Source: Fischerella sp. PCC 9605
Lineage (GTDB): Bacteria; Cyanobacteriota; Cyanobacteriia; Cyanobacteriales; Nostocaceae
Length of the DNA stretch: 64,000 nucleotides
NCBI RefSeq assembly: GCF_000517105.1
Contig: NZ_ALVT01000034.1
Location: forward strand, 125,101 to 189,100
Direction of reading: 5' to 3'
Shown here: positions 55,523 to 63,803 of the stretch, piece by piece
Layout of the letters: each line of letters starts with the position of its first letter
Numbering within the stretch: the first letter of the stretch is position 1
Made by a program: the position numbers and the translations under genes
Notes under the pieces: generated by a model
What the model was told of the DNA's origin: nothing
Databases searched by the model: none
What the model saw: the letters and a program-made list of their open reading frames with translations, nothing else

Positions 55523-57295
55523 ATGAGTAACGAACATCAACTCAGCCTTTTTGAGGAATCCAACTCTGAGGAATCCAACTTTGACCAAAAAGAACTGATT
55601 CCCACGGACGCCAAAATTCCCATTCCTCCAGGGACATATGCCAATATGACTGAATTGGCACAGCATTGCAACCAGTGCCATCGTTGTTCATTGGGAGACA
55701 CCCGTACTCATGCAGTTGTTGGGCGTGGGAACCTCAAAGCACCCATTATGATTGTGGGGGAAGCACCAGGTCAAAATGAAGACGAAACCGGATTACCGTT
55801 TGTCGGAAAAGCAGGACAGTTACTAGAGAAAATTTTGGCATCTGTCAAACTAGATACTGAGAAAGATGTATACATATCCAATGTCAATAAATGCCTTCAC
55901 GGTGACACAAGAGTTTTCACTAAACATGGAGCCAAACGACTGAACTGGATTGTGAAAAACCACTGGGATGGTGAGGTTTTGAGTGTTGATAATGATGGTA
56001 GCCTTGTTTGGAAGAAAGTCACTGGTTGGTATAGGTCAAAACTTGCAGGTAGACCTCTTTATAAGGTGTCTTTCAAAAATGGCAAAAGTAGTAACAAAGG
56101 TGAAGTAGGCTATATTGCCACAGGCGATCATCCAGTTCTCACCCAACGAGGCTGGATTACAGTTGAAGAATTACAAGATGATGACTTAGTTGCCACTGGT
56201 ACACCCGCACCTGGAGAAAGAGGCTTACAAGTATTACTAGGTTCTTTGCTAGGTGATAGTTGTATTGGTTCTAATGGTGCATATCTTGAAAATCACAGTA
56301 TTCAGCAGGAAGCTTATTTAAAACTCAAAACAAGAGTTTTAAATGGTTTTCGACCACAACTGAGAGAATATCTGGCTAAAACCCAAAATGGCAATAGTCA
56401 TAGAGCCATTAGTATGGGATTGGCGAAAACTTACTACCTGCACGATCTACGTCAGGAATGGTATGCCAATGGTAAAAAAGACTTTCCCTTTGCAGCGCTA
56501 CAAAAGCTAGACAACTTTGGTTTAGCCATCTGGTACATGGATGATGGCTATTGGAGGAGAAAAACCAAAAATGGAAAAGTCAGACAAGATATTGATGTTG
56601 AAATCCCGTTAGGAGACGTTACAAAAGAAACAGTTGAAAAAGTTATTAATTATTTTGCAAGTCAAGGTTATCAGACCTATGCAGTTTTTAGATCTACTTG
56701 GAGACTTTGTTTCAGATATGGTGAAGGAATTAGATTTTTAGAGAATATCGCAGAATATGTACCTTCTTCTATGCGGTACAAATTACCAGAGGAATTACAT
56801 AGTATTCCCTTTAATTTGAAAGCCTACCAAGAAGAAGCTGTTGTAACCTACTGGAAACCAGTTAACAAAACACTATTACCACCAAAGCCAGATTCCTATC
56901 TGGTATACTGCATTGATGTTGAAGATACAGCCAACTTTGTAACACCCGCAGGCGTTGTACATAATTGCCGTCCTCCCGGTAATCGGACTCCGACACCTGA
57001 AGAAATGGCGGCTTGTAAACCATATTTACTAGAACAAATTCGTCTGGTTGACCCTAAAATCATTCTGTTGACGGGTGCAACTGCTGTCAAAGCTTTAACC
57101 AATGATAAGCGAGGAATTACCAAAATTCGCGGAACCTGGATGGAGTGGGAAGGACGTTTATGCATGCCGATTTTTCACCCTTCTTACTTGCTGCGTAATC
57201 AGTCTCGTGAAGTTGGTAGTCCCAAGTGGTTGATGTGGCAAGATATTCAAGCTGTGCGTGCTAAGTACGATGAAATTCTGGCAGCAAGGGACTAG
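55523..57295 (+). CDS. Family-4 uracil-DNA glycosylase interrupted by an intein
   Basis: Removes uracil from DNA in base-excision repair. The precursor is 590 residues: N-extein 1-123, intein 124-481, C-extein 482-590; the spliced enzyme is 232 residues, close to normal for the family. Enzyme motifs: LGDTRTHAVVGRGN, IVGEAPGQNEDETGLPFVGK (motif 1), CRPPGNRTPTPEEMAAC, and the MPIFHPSYLLRNQSR HPS motif. Four cluster cysteines for [4Fe-4S] are expected: Cys52 and Cys55 in the N-extein and Cys482 and Cys498 in the C-extein. Cys482 is also the +1 residue for splicing. The start is ATG 55523; the N-terminal 25 residues (LFEESNSEESNFDQK) are variable. Confidence 0.93.
   Translation: MSNEHQLSLFEESNSEESNFDQKELIPTDAKIPIPPGTYANMTELAQHCNQCHRCSLGDTRTHAVVGRGNLKAPIMIVGEAPGQNEDETGLPFVGKAGQLLEKILASVKLDTEKDVYISNVNKCLHGDTRVFTKHGAKRLNWIVKNHWDGEVLSVDNDGSLVWKKVTGWYRSKLAGRPLYKVSFKNGKSSNKGEVGYIATGDHPVLTQRGWITVEELQDDDLVATGTPAPGERGLQVLLGSLLGDSCIGSNGAYLENHSIQQEAYLKLKTRVLNGFRPQLREYLAKTQNGNSHRAISMGLAKTYYLHDLRQEWYANGKKDFPFAALQKLDNFGLAIWYMDDGYWRRKTKNGKVRQDIDVEIPLGDVTKETVEKVINYFASQGYQTYAVFRSTWRLCFRYGEGIRFLENIAEYVPSSMRYKLPEELHSIPFNLKAYQEEAVVTYWKPVNKTLLPPKPDSYLVYCIDVEDTANFVTPAGVVHNCRPPGNRTPTPEEMAACKPYLLEQIRLVDPKIILLTGATAVKALTNDKRGITKIRGTWMEWEGRLCMPIFHPSYLLRNQSREVGSPKWLMWQDIQAVRAKYDEILAARD
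55892..56965 (+). other. Intein with LAGLIDADG homing endonuclease (358 aa)
   Basis: The intein starts at Cys124 (CLHGDTRVFTKHG, block A) and ends at Asn481 (AGVVHN, block G) before +1 Cys482. Block B is IATGDHPVLTQRGW with the T-x-x-H pair (Thr200, His203). Block F is YLVYCIDVEDTANFVT. Two LAGLIDADG motifs are visible: LLGSLLGDS (acidic residue Asp245) and LAIWYMDDG (Asp341), so the endonuclease looks capable of cutting. All residues needed for class 1 splicing (Cys1, block B His, His480, Asn481, +1 Cys) are present. The insertion is flanked by SNVNK and CRPPG. It is an active-looking mobile parasitic element in a repair gene. Confidence 0.93.
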
Positions 57296-57296
57296 T

Positions 57297-57447
57297 AGTC
57301 TGCCAATCGAACTTTAATGGTTTGATATGGTTCGTAGTGAGCGCTGTCTGCGCTCAATTAAGCACTAAAGTGCTTACTACGAACTCAGCAAACTTGGTGT
57401 GGTAGACCACTACTATTAGGTGCGTTAGAACGCCGTCCTAACGCACC
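57297..57447. repeat. Nested palindromic repeats
   Basis: AGTAGTCTGCCA at the left matches TGGTAGACCACTACT at the right. Inside are GTTCGTAGTGAGCGC...GTTC-type arms (GTTCGTAGT/ACTACGAAC, AGCACT/AGTGCT). At 57419-57447, GGTGCGTTAG and CTAACGCACC form a perfect 10-bp stem, a member of the palindrome family seen at 8152, 9762 and 31468. They separate the UDG and HTH genes, which converge here. Confidence 0.75.
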
Positions 57448-57454
57448 ACAATGT

Positions 57455-59992
57455 TCAATTAACTTGACAAAGCCAAGATTCGCTTTCTATACACTTGGCA
57501 ATGGGGTGTTTCGTCGTTGAACCAGACTCAGATGTATCACGATGCCATCCTTGCCAAGTATCGGCAGCCAGCTTAGAAAATTCACCCTGCACTTGAAACC
57601 AGTTAGGATTGTCTTCTCCATTCCATAGATTACACAGTAAATCTAAAACTTTCTCGGAAGTGTAATTGCTCATTTTATTCAGTTTGCTTTTGTTTGACTT
57701 AGTTAACTGATCGTCTTCCTTAAAAACCTTGCTCAGTCCTCCTTTAATGCTCAAGTTGCTAAGCTTCTTCGAGCACCTGGAAATATTGAAGAGTGCATCA
57801 CACATCCGACGGTTTAAGCCTAAGTATACAGACCCCTTAAGTGCCTTTAAAAAACACTCTAAAGCGTTGGTAGGGTCATTTTGAATTAAAAGCTGATATT
57901 CCCCATCGAGCAAATAAATTTCTGAAAGAACTGCCTGGCGAAAATTCTCGCTATGACCAGTTGTTAAGTCAGCCTTAGCAAGGTTATCAGCAAACTTAAA
58001 TGCTTGTCTTGACAAATTAGCATCTCCGAGCCTTACCCAGACTCGTCCTGCTAAAGCTAGCCATCGAGCCATCCGCTGAGTTAAACCAATGCGTGATGCA
58101 TAATGAGCAGCTCTGAGAAAATTTTCTGCGGCTTCTTCAAGTGTATTTTTCTCATCTGAAAGATAAAACTCTATCCGCGCAGCATTCCCATAAATTTCAG
58201 ATAAGGCTTGATAAACATCCAAACCAGGATCTTTATAGCAAGAGCCTGGTTTAATTGCACCTCTAATTTTACTCTCCCATCCTTCTAATCCCAGCCATTT
58301 ACTTCTCTGACTGGATTCAGATAAATCTGGCTCATGTCCGCAGGAAAGCTCATACAAATAGATTTCTGACTGGATGAGAGCCTGGATAGGAATAAGCTCT
58401 TGCTTTGCTTGTTGGTCTTCTTCAAGAACTTCTTTAATTTCTTGAATAAGCTGTTTGGCGTTAATAATGTTGCCTTGGAAAATTGACAGCCTCAGTTCTA
58501 GTCGTTTTGCGAGGAAATAGCAGCGGTAGAAGTTGAGCCGATAGGAAAAGTAAATATTTTCCTTGGGAATTTTTTTCAATTCATCCTTAGCGGTATCAGC
58601 AATCCTCTTAATCTCAGCGAACTCACACTCTTTATCAAGAAACTGAAAATTTTGAAAAGCTTTCCTTGCTATAGTTAATCGCTTCCTCAATTCCGAGAGG
58701 ACTTTACATGCTGAACCATATTTTTCCAAGTGGAGTCTATCATTTCTGTTCTGATCTGCTACCCATTGCCTTGCTGCACAGACGATCGCTTGCAGCATAG
58801 TGATCATCGAATCTCGGTCAACCCAAATCCCCTGATACTGTTGCTGATTTCCCAGAATTACCGTTGTTTCAACCAATGAATCAATACTGCTATCGAGGGT
58901 TTTTGTTGATAATGTGACATTAGCTAACTCCTTTGTAAAGCCCATATGTAGGCTACAAGCACCAATAGCATTCTCCACCATTGTGTTGCTGGAGGTGTAC
59001 ATCCATTCAAGTAGGTCACTAGACCTGCCATCATGGCTAAAGCTACAGGTTACTACTGCCATAATCACTGGATTGAGTGAATCGAGTGACTGTGCTTCTA
59101 GTTGCATTGTTGAGCGTGCACCTGGAGTATTCAGATCAAATTCTGCTTGATTAGCGATCTTTACAAACTGATGGTATAAATCGCTATATTCTTCTTCATA
59201 ATTGACAGACCGAGATAGAGTTCTAAATTCCAGCTTTTTAACTCTGATATGAAGATTCGCTACATCTTTGGGCATTTGTTCCTTAATAACAATACTAAGG
59301 AAAAGTGCGATCGCCTCTTGCTGGGTAAAGTTTGTCTTACCTCCAGCTTTTAGTCCTTCCCAGGCGTGATGCAGCTTATCAATCACTTCCAGCCTCAGTT
59401 TTAAGCCCAGTGTTGGCTGAGATTTCCAAAGGTTATCAATGAGATATCTTAGAGAATCATTGTCATGATACTGGCGATGTTCTCGAAAAAGCTCTTTGCT
59501 TGCAATTGCTATCTTGTTGCTTACAATTGCGAAGAACTCTTGGGTTGTAGATAGTAAATCTTCAAACTCTAGCAACTCAAGTAATGCAGCTATCTTGGCA
59601 ACTTGAAAAAATCTTTCTGGGGTAACTCGAATAACACTATAGCGGTTCTCTGGCAAGAAACCAGCAGACTCCAGTAGCTCGTCAGCCCCAATCTCTCCCA
59701 ACAACTTTCGTAGTTTGTCAGGATTAGATTCTATTTTTTGTGAGCTTTCGTCACTCTCTCTTTTTGATTTTTTCTTGGATGCGCTACGATTGTGAAGATT
59801 ATTGCACAGTTTGATCAATCCTTCACGGTCAACCGGCAATCGTTCCTTTCCCTTATTCAAAAAATCAATTACGACTGGTCGGCTAACACCCATTCCTTCT
59901 GAGAGTTCTACCTGCGTTGCTCCCATTTTGTCTAGGAAAAACTGAAGCATCTCGCGTAGTGCTTCTTGGTTTCCAACGCTTTCTCTGCTCAT
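57455..59992 (-). CDS. Large HTH protein with TPR-like helical C-terminus, unknown function
   Basis: An 845-residue protein. The N-terminus has an XRE-like HTH (MLQFFLDKMGATQVELSEGM, GVSRPVVIDFLNKGKERLPV), followed by a lysine- and serine-rich linker near residues 70-95. The long remainder is helical; the part about 600-780 has TPR-like pairs (ALSEIYGNAARIEFYLSDEK, NFLRAAHYASRIGLTQRMAR, GRVWVRLGDANLSRQAFKFA). There is no enzyme, ATPase, membrane or peptidase motif. The layout (XRE plus TPR-like tail) is also found in ligand- or peptide-controlled regulators, but this is only a comparison. A small gene diverges from it across a repeat-rich promoter region. I do not recognise the family. Confidence 0.75.
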   Translation of the reverse strand: MSRESVGNQEALREMLQFFLDKMGATQVELSEGMGVSRPVVIDFLNKGKERLPVDREGLIKLCNNLHNRSASKKKSKRESDESSQKIESNPDKLRKLLGEIGADELLESAGFLPENRYSVIRVTPERFFQVAKIAALLELLEFEDLLSTTQEFFAIVSNKIAIASKELFREHRQYHDNDSLRYLIDNLWKSQPTLGLKLRLEVIDKLHHAWEGLKAGGKTNFTQQEAIALFLSIVIKEQMPKDVANLHIRVKKLEFRTLSRSVNYEEEYSDLYHQFVKIANQAEFDLNTPGARSTMQLEAQSLDSLNPVIMAVVTCSFSHDGRSSDLLEWMYTSSNTMVENAIGACSLHMGFTKELANVTLSTKTLDSSIDSLVETTVILGNQQQYQGIWVDRDSMITMLQAIVCAARQWVADQNRNDRLHLEKYGSACKVLSELRKRLTIARKAFQNFQFLDKECEFAEIKRIADTAKDELKKIPKENIYFSYRLNFYRCYFLAKRLELRLSIFQGNIINAKQLIQEIKEVLEEDQQAKQELIPIQALIQSEIYLYELSCGHEPDLSESSQRSKWLGLEGWESKIRGAIKPGSCYKDPGLDVYQALSEIYGNAARIEFYLSDEKNTLEEAAENFLRAAHYASRIGLTQRMARWLALAGRVWVRLGDANLSRQAFKFADNLAKADLTTGHSENFRQAVLSEIYLLDGEYQLLIQNDPTNALECFLKALKGSVYLGLNRRMCDALFNISRCSKKLSNLSIKGGLSKVFKEDDQLTKSNKSKLNKMSNYTSEKVLDLLCNLWNGEDNPNWFQVQGEFSKLAADTWQGWHRDTSESGSTTKHPIAKCIESESWLCQVN

Positions 59993-60220
59993 GACCTTTA
60001 TTATAATTCTTAAATGTAAATCCTATTGACATTTAAACAGGATCAACATCTGTTTTTTGTATTTATGTATACGTAATATCAATTATAAATCGCTTTACAA
60101 TTTACATGTTCAGTAAACTTACAAAAAAACTGTTTTTTGTATTTTAAAATACAAAATATTACCTTTATATGTGATTTTAATATTTACATGCACATGATAT
60201 TTACAGTGTAAAACTAGATT
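59993..60220. promoter_or_regulatory. Divergent promoter region with repeated operator-like motifs
   Basis: An AT-rich region between the HTH gene and the small gene. CTGTTTTTTGTATTT occurs twice as a direct repeat (about 60050 and 60128), the second followed by a palindrome GTATTTTAAAATAC. TTTACATG occurs twice (about 60100 and 60184), with related TTTAAATG/CATTTAAA pieces nearby. These could be sites for the neighbouring HTH protein; this is inference from repetition. Confidence 0.5.
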
Positions 60221-60607
60221 ATGCCTCCCGAAGCAGTAGAGAAAATTCTTGACTACTGCGAACGAAGGATAGCTGGGTTTCAACAATCTAATCACACTGG
60301 ACTTATAGAAATCCGATGCTGCCCTTATCAAGGTCAGTACAAAGTCGAGTGCCGCTGCGGAGATTATCAATATTTCCCAATTGCACGAGAAGACCTAGCT
60401 GTCTGGAATACGCCTCCGCTGTCTAGACAGCGGGAAACCTTGGAAACCGTAGAACAGGTTCTAGCAAAACTTAATAGCGCATTATTTGAGACTTTTCGTC
60501 TACAGCAAGGTTATGCGACTATTTTGATCCTACATAGTGCAGATAACGGTCGATACGGGTTCCAGTTTTGGCCATCAGTAGTCCACGGAATAAAGCCCTG
60601 GAATTAA
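60221..60607 (+). CDS. Small protein of unknown function, divergent from HTH gene
   Basis: A 128-residue soluble protein, ATG 60221. Features visible: CERRIAGFQQ, a cysteine-rich stretch (IEIRCCPYQGQYKVECRC) with four cysteines, a proline/arginine turn (TPPLSRQRETLETVEQVLAK), and an aromatic-rich tail (NGRYGFQFWPSVVHGIKPW). The CC...CxC pattern could bind a metal but is not a known finger. No family recognised. It shares the repeat-rich upstream region with the HTH gene, so the two may be co-regulated. Confidence 0.6.
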   Translation: MPPEAVEKILDYCERRIAGFQQSNHTGLIEIRCCPYQGQYKVECRCGDYQYFPIAREDLAVWNTPPLSRQRETLETVEQVLAKLNSALFETFRLQQGYATILILHSADNGRYGFQFWPSVVHGIKPWN

Positions 60608-60960
60608 GCGTTGCCGAGCTTGGAGTAATGGTAGCGCAGCTCCACCTCATGCATTTTTTGAATAAATCCGAATAATCTAATAAATCTCTGTTAACAGCTC
60701 ATCGATGGGAACAACCACGACGGATGCTGCTGAAGCTTCAGCTTTGCACATCCGTTTTTTTCTGCAATCAACAAAACAAAATAATCACTGGGAGAAAAAA
60801 GTGAATTTACTAAATAACCACAAATTTAGGAATAATATCAAGTTCGGATAATCACTTTATATTCCCACTGCGATCGCCACTATTAGGTAATATCCCAATT
60901 ACCAATACCCAATCCCCAATCCCCAATCCCTAATCCCTAATCCCCAATCCCCAATCCCTT
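60608..60960. other. Intergenic region with AATCCCC heptamers
   Basis: Contains a CCACTGCGATCGCCACTATTAGG repeat-type segment (60867-60889; partner of the one at 8220) and seven AATCCCC/AATCCCT units (60911-60959) reaching the stop codon of the next gene. No gene recognised. Confidence 0.5.
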
Positions 60961-61596
60961 TTACTTCCCAAATCGCACACTTCCAGCACGACAATCTCTT
61001 AACCACGTCTTAATTCCTTCAGCAACAGCGCCGTTACTGCTATCTCGCGGGGGGGTCGGGGGATTTTTCTTTGGATAGAAACCAGTTTGAGAAAACATTG
61101 TCACCATCCACCAACCACTCTTGGCTTTTGTTAAAAATAACCAATGGAATTGTTGTAATTCTACGGCTTTTTTACCTACATACTGCCGCTCTAAAGTAGT
61201 AAAAAACACTTGTTCAACACCTTTGGAAGCGTTTTTTGATTCTTCGCCAGTATCTTCGGTTGGGTTTAGAGGTAGCGGTGTAAACTCTGGTTTTCCTGCG
61301 ACTAGAATATAACCGTAAACGTCGGTTGACCTCTTGAGGCGGCGAGCGCGTTGAATAATTCGATTAGTATAACTAGGTAAATCGCGCAGAAGTTGCGTAG
61401 TTAATGTTTCTATATCTTGTTCTAAGCAAACAGACCTCACCCTATCTTTATCATTCTCCTGTGCTATCGGCGAGGGGTTAGGGGAGGTAAGGTTCTGCGC
61501 GAATGCTTGGTCATCAAGCCAATTTGAGATGAAAAACCAGAAGCCACAAGCTACAAGCCACAAGCCATACTTTTTCTTCCTAGCTTTGGACTTCAT
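60961..61596 (-). CDS. Exported protein of unknown function, coupled to pyrF
   Basis: About 211 residues from ATG 61596. A signal peptide ([20 protein letters not shown] then QAFAQ) precedes a domain with an acidic helix ([20 protein letters not shown]), a basic helix ([19 protein letters not shown]) and a [19 protein letters not shown] strand-like part. No family is recognised. The ATG overlaps the pyrF stop by four bases (ATGA), so translation is coupled. Several proline- and glycine-rich patches ([17 protein letters not shown]) are repeat-like and lie opposite purine-rich DNA. The role next to pyrimidine synthesis is probably incidental. Confidence 0.68.
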   Translation of the reverse strand: MKSKARKKKYGLWLVACGFWFFISNWLDDQAFAQNLTSPNPSPIAQENDKDRVRSVCLEQDIETLTTQLLRDLPSYTNRIIQRARRLKRSTDVYGYILVAGKPEFTPLPLNPTEDTGEESKNASKGVEQVFFTTLERQYVGKKAVELQQFHWLFLTKAKSGWWMVTMFSQTGFYPKKNPPTPPRDSSNGAVAEGIKTWLRDCRAGSVRFGK

Positions 61597-62312
61597 GTCA
61601 CCGTTGCTAACTCGTCGCAAATTTTTTTCCAGGCTAACTCAGGTTCGGCAGCAGCAGTAATAGGACGCCCAATGACGAGATAATTTGCTCCTGCTTGCAA
61701 TGCCTGCTTTGGAGTAAGCGATCGCTTTTGATCTCCTTTATCTGCCCAAGTAGGACGCACTCCCGGACAAACTAACACAAAGTCACTCCCGCAACTATCT
61801 CGCAACTGCGCTACCTCTTGAGGCGAACAAACCGCCCCATCTAATCCAGTTTCTTGCGCCATCAGTGCCATTTCTAAAGCATACTCTGGCAATTCTAAAG
61901 GAATCCTTAAATCAAACGCCAACTGTCGGGAAGAAATACTAGTTAACAGTGTAATCGCAATTAGCTTTGGTGGTTCTACACCCGCTTGTGCTGCTCCTGT
62001 TTGCACTCCATCCGTTGCTGCTTTCAGGGCATCTCTACCAGCTGTAGCATGAATAGTCAGCAAATCAACACCGTAATGTGCCGCTACACGGCAGGCACCA
62101 GCGACGGTGTTAGGGATATCATGAAACTTCAAATCCAGGAAAATTCGCTTTTGCCGGGATTTTAACTCTTGGAGAATCTTCGGCCCCGTACTAGTAAACA
62201 ACTCTAAACCAACTTTCCAAAAGCTGACTTGTGGCAGTTGTTCGACAAGGGCGATCGCATCTGCCTCATCAGCCACATCTAAGGGAACTATGATTCTTCG
62301 ATCTGCGTTCAT
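61593..62312 (-). CDS. pyrF: Orotidine 5'-phosphate decarboxylase
   Basis: Converts OMP to UMP, the last step of pyrimidine synthesis. The family signature [20 protein letters not shown] holds the catalytic Lys and Asp; [19 protein letters not shown] is the N-terminal strand-1 motif, and [20 protein letters not shown] plus [19 protein letters not shown] form the phosphate-binding loops. Length 239 is normal. ATG 62312 fits. Followed by a four-base overlap with an exported protein gene. Confidence 0.97.
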   Translation of the reverse strand: MNADRRIIVPLDVADEADAIALVEQLPQVSFWKVGLELFTSTGPKILQELKSRQKRIFLDLKFHDIPNTVAGACRVAAHYGVDLLTIHATAGRDALKAATDGVQTGAAQAGVEPPKLIAITLLTSISSRQLAFDLRIPLELPEYALEMALMAQETGLDGAVCSPQEVAQLRDSCGSDFVLVCPGVRPTWADKGDQKRSLTPKQALQAGANYLVIGRPITAAAEPELAWKKICDELATVT

Positions 62313-62457
62313 CTGTGTTCGTTATCTAGGGATCGGGGATCGGGATAAGGGGGACAAGGAGGACAAGGGAGACTAGGGAGAGGGGAAGACGCACCGGATG
62401 CAAAGAGGAGGTGATGGGGAGAAAAACTAATCTCCAATCCCCAATCCCCAATCCCCA
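62313..62457. repeat. Purine-rich GGGGACAAGGAGGAC/GGGAGA repeat spacer
   Basis: Low-complexity spacer made of GGGAT, GGGGGACAAGGAGGACAAGG and GGGAGAG units, ending with AATCCCC heptamers (62436-62456). Same classes as in rlmN, uvrC and pyrC coding regions. Confidence 0.65.
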
Positions 62458-63627
62458 TCATGGTACAAGTCGAACAAACTTATTTTTCCCCAGTTGCAAA
62501 ACTCGTCCATGCAATTCACCAGGTGCTTGGAAAGAGGCATCAACATCGGTGATGCGATCGCCATCTAGCCGCACGCCACCCTCTTGAATTTTCCGCTTTC
62601 CTTCCCCACCGCTTTTACACAAGCCGCTGACATTGAGAATATAGGATAATTTTGCCGGGAATTCTACTTTAGATAGAGAAAATTCGGGTACATCACCTGC
62701 TTCAATGTTGTTGACGGCTTCATGTCCGTGATACTGCCGGACTATTTCTTGCGCGAGCAATTTTTGGCGATCGCGTGGATTATCTGGCAGTTTTTCCAGC
62801 GGTAAATCCGTCAGCAGTTCAAAATACTGTTCCAGCAAATGGTCGGGTACACCTTGCAACTTTTGATACTTCTGAGTTGGATGTTCTGATAATCCTACAT
62901 AATTACCTAAAGACTTAGACATTTTTTGCACGCCATCAGTGCCAATTAAAATCGGCAGCAGCAACCCAAATTGGGGTTTTTGTCCAAAATGGCGCTGCAA
63001 ATCTCGCCCAACTGCTATGTTAAATTTCTGGTCAGTACCACCTAATTCCACATCTGCTTCGATTGCCACAGAATCAAAGCCCTGCATCAACGGATAAAGG
63101 AACTCATGTAGAAAAATTGGATTCTCTTTTTTATAACGTTCAGCAAATCCTTCTTTTGCTAGCATCTGCCCTACCGTCATGGTTGAGAGTAACTCCAAAA
63201 TTTTTCCCAAATCCAGTTTGGAGAGCCATTGGGAATTGTACCTTACCTCTAACCTTCCAGGTGTGTCAAAATCCAATATAGACCGCACTTGGTCAAGGTA
63301 CGTCTGGGCGTTTTTCTCGACCTCTTCTTGGGTCAATTGGCGACGCACTTCGGATTTACCGCTAGGATCGCCTATGCGTGCCGTAAAATCACCAATGATT
63401 AGCACTGCTGTATGGCCAGCATCTTGAAACGCTCGCAGCTTTCGCATTGGTATGGTATGACCAAGATGAATCTCCGCACCCGTAGGGTCAATTCCATACT
63501 TGACCCTTAAAGGTCGGTCGGTTGTCGCCAAGCGCTTTTCTAAACTTTCAGTTTCACTGTCTGAGTCAGTTGGTTGTGGAAAAATTTCGACTACGCCACG
63601 ACGTAACCAAGAAAAATTCTGCGCCAT
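62458..63627 (-). CDS. tyrS: Tyrosyl-tRNA synthetase
   Basis: Charges tRNA-Tyr. The class I signature HIGH appears as [23 protein letters not shown] as [15 protein letters not shown], and the C-terminal S4-like RNA-binding domain as [17 protein letters not shown]. From ATG 63627 ([11 protein letters not shown]) the protein has 389 residues, close to family length. The reading frame is open further to 63720, but that part has unusual composition and is not preferred. The internal motif [19 protein letters not shown] contributes to tyrosine binding. Confidence 0.95.
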   Translation of the reverse strand: MAQNFSWLRRGVVEIFPQPTDSDSETESLEKRLATTDRPLRVKYGIDPTGAEIHLGHTIPMRKLRAFQDAGHTAVLIIGDFTARIGDPSGKSEVRRQLTQEEVEKNAQTYLDQVRSILDFDTPGRLEVRYNSQWLSKLDLGKILELLSTMTVGQMLAKEGFAERYKKENPIFLHEFLYPLMQGFDSVAIEADVELGGTDQKFNIAVGRDLQRHFGQKPQFGLLLPILIGTDGVQKMSKSLGNYVGLSEHPTQKYQKLQGVPDHLLEQYFELLTDLPLEKLPDNPRDRQKLLAQEIVRQYHGHEAVNNIEAGDVPEFSLSKVEFPAKLSYILNVSGLCKSGGEGKRKIQEGGVRLDGDRITDVDASFQAPGELHGRVLQLGKNKFVRLVP

Positions 63628-63803
63628 ACTAATAGGATGTTGAATGTTATCAATGCTTTGCACTATAGAAGTTAAGTAGGTTATAGTCACTAGCAATGCT
63701 TCCGCTCTTTTATCTGCCAAACTAATATAATTGCAAAAAATTAACCGCCTTACTGCGCCAAAGAAATTATAGTTATATTTACAAGTGAGGAAGTGAGAAC
63801 GCC

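Noticed and set aside
56896-57165. Minus-strand ORF over the UDG C-extein
   Set aside because: It lies antisense to conserved UDG motifs and has no independent evidence.
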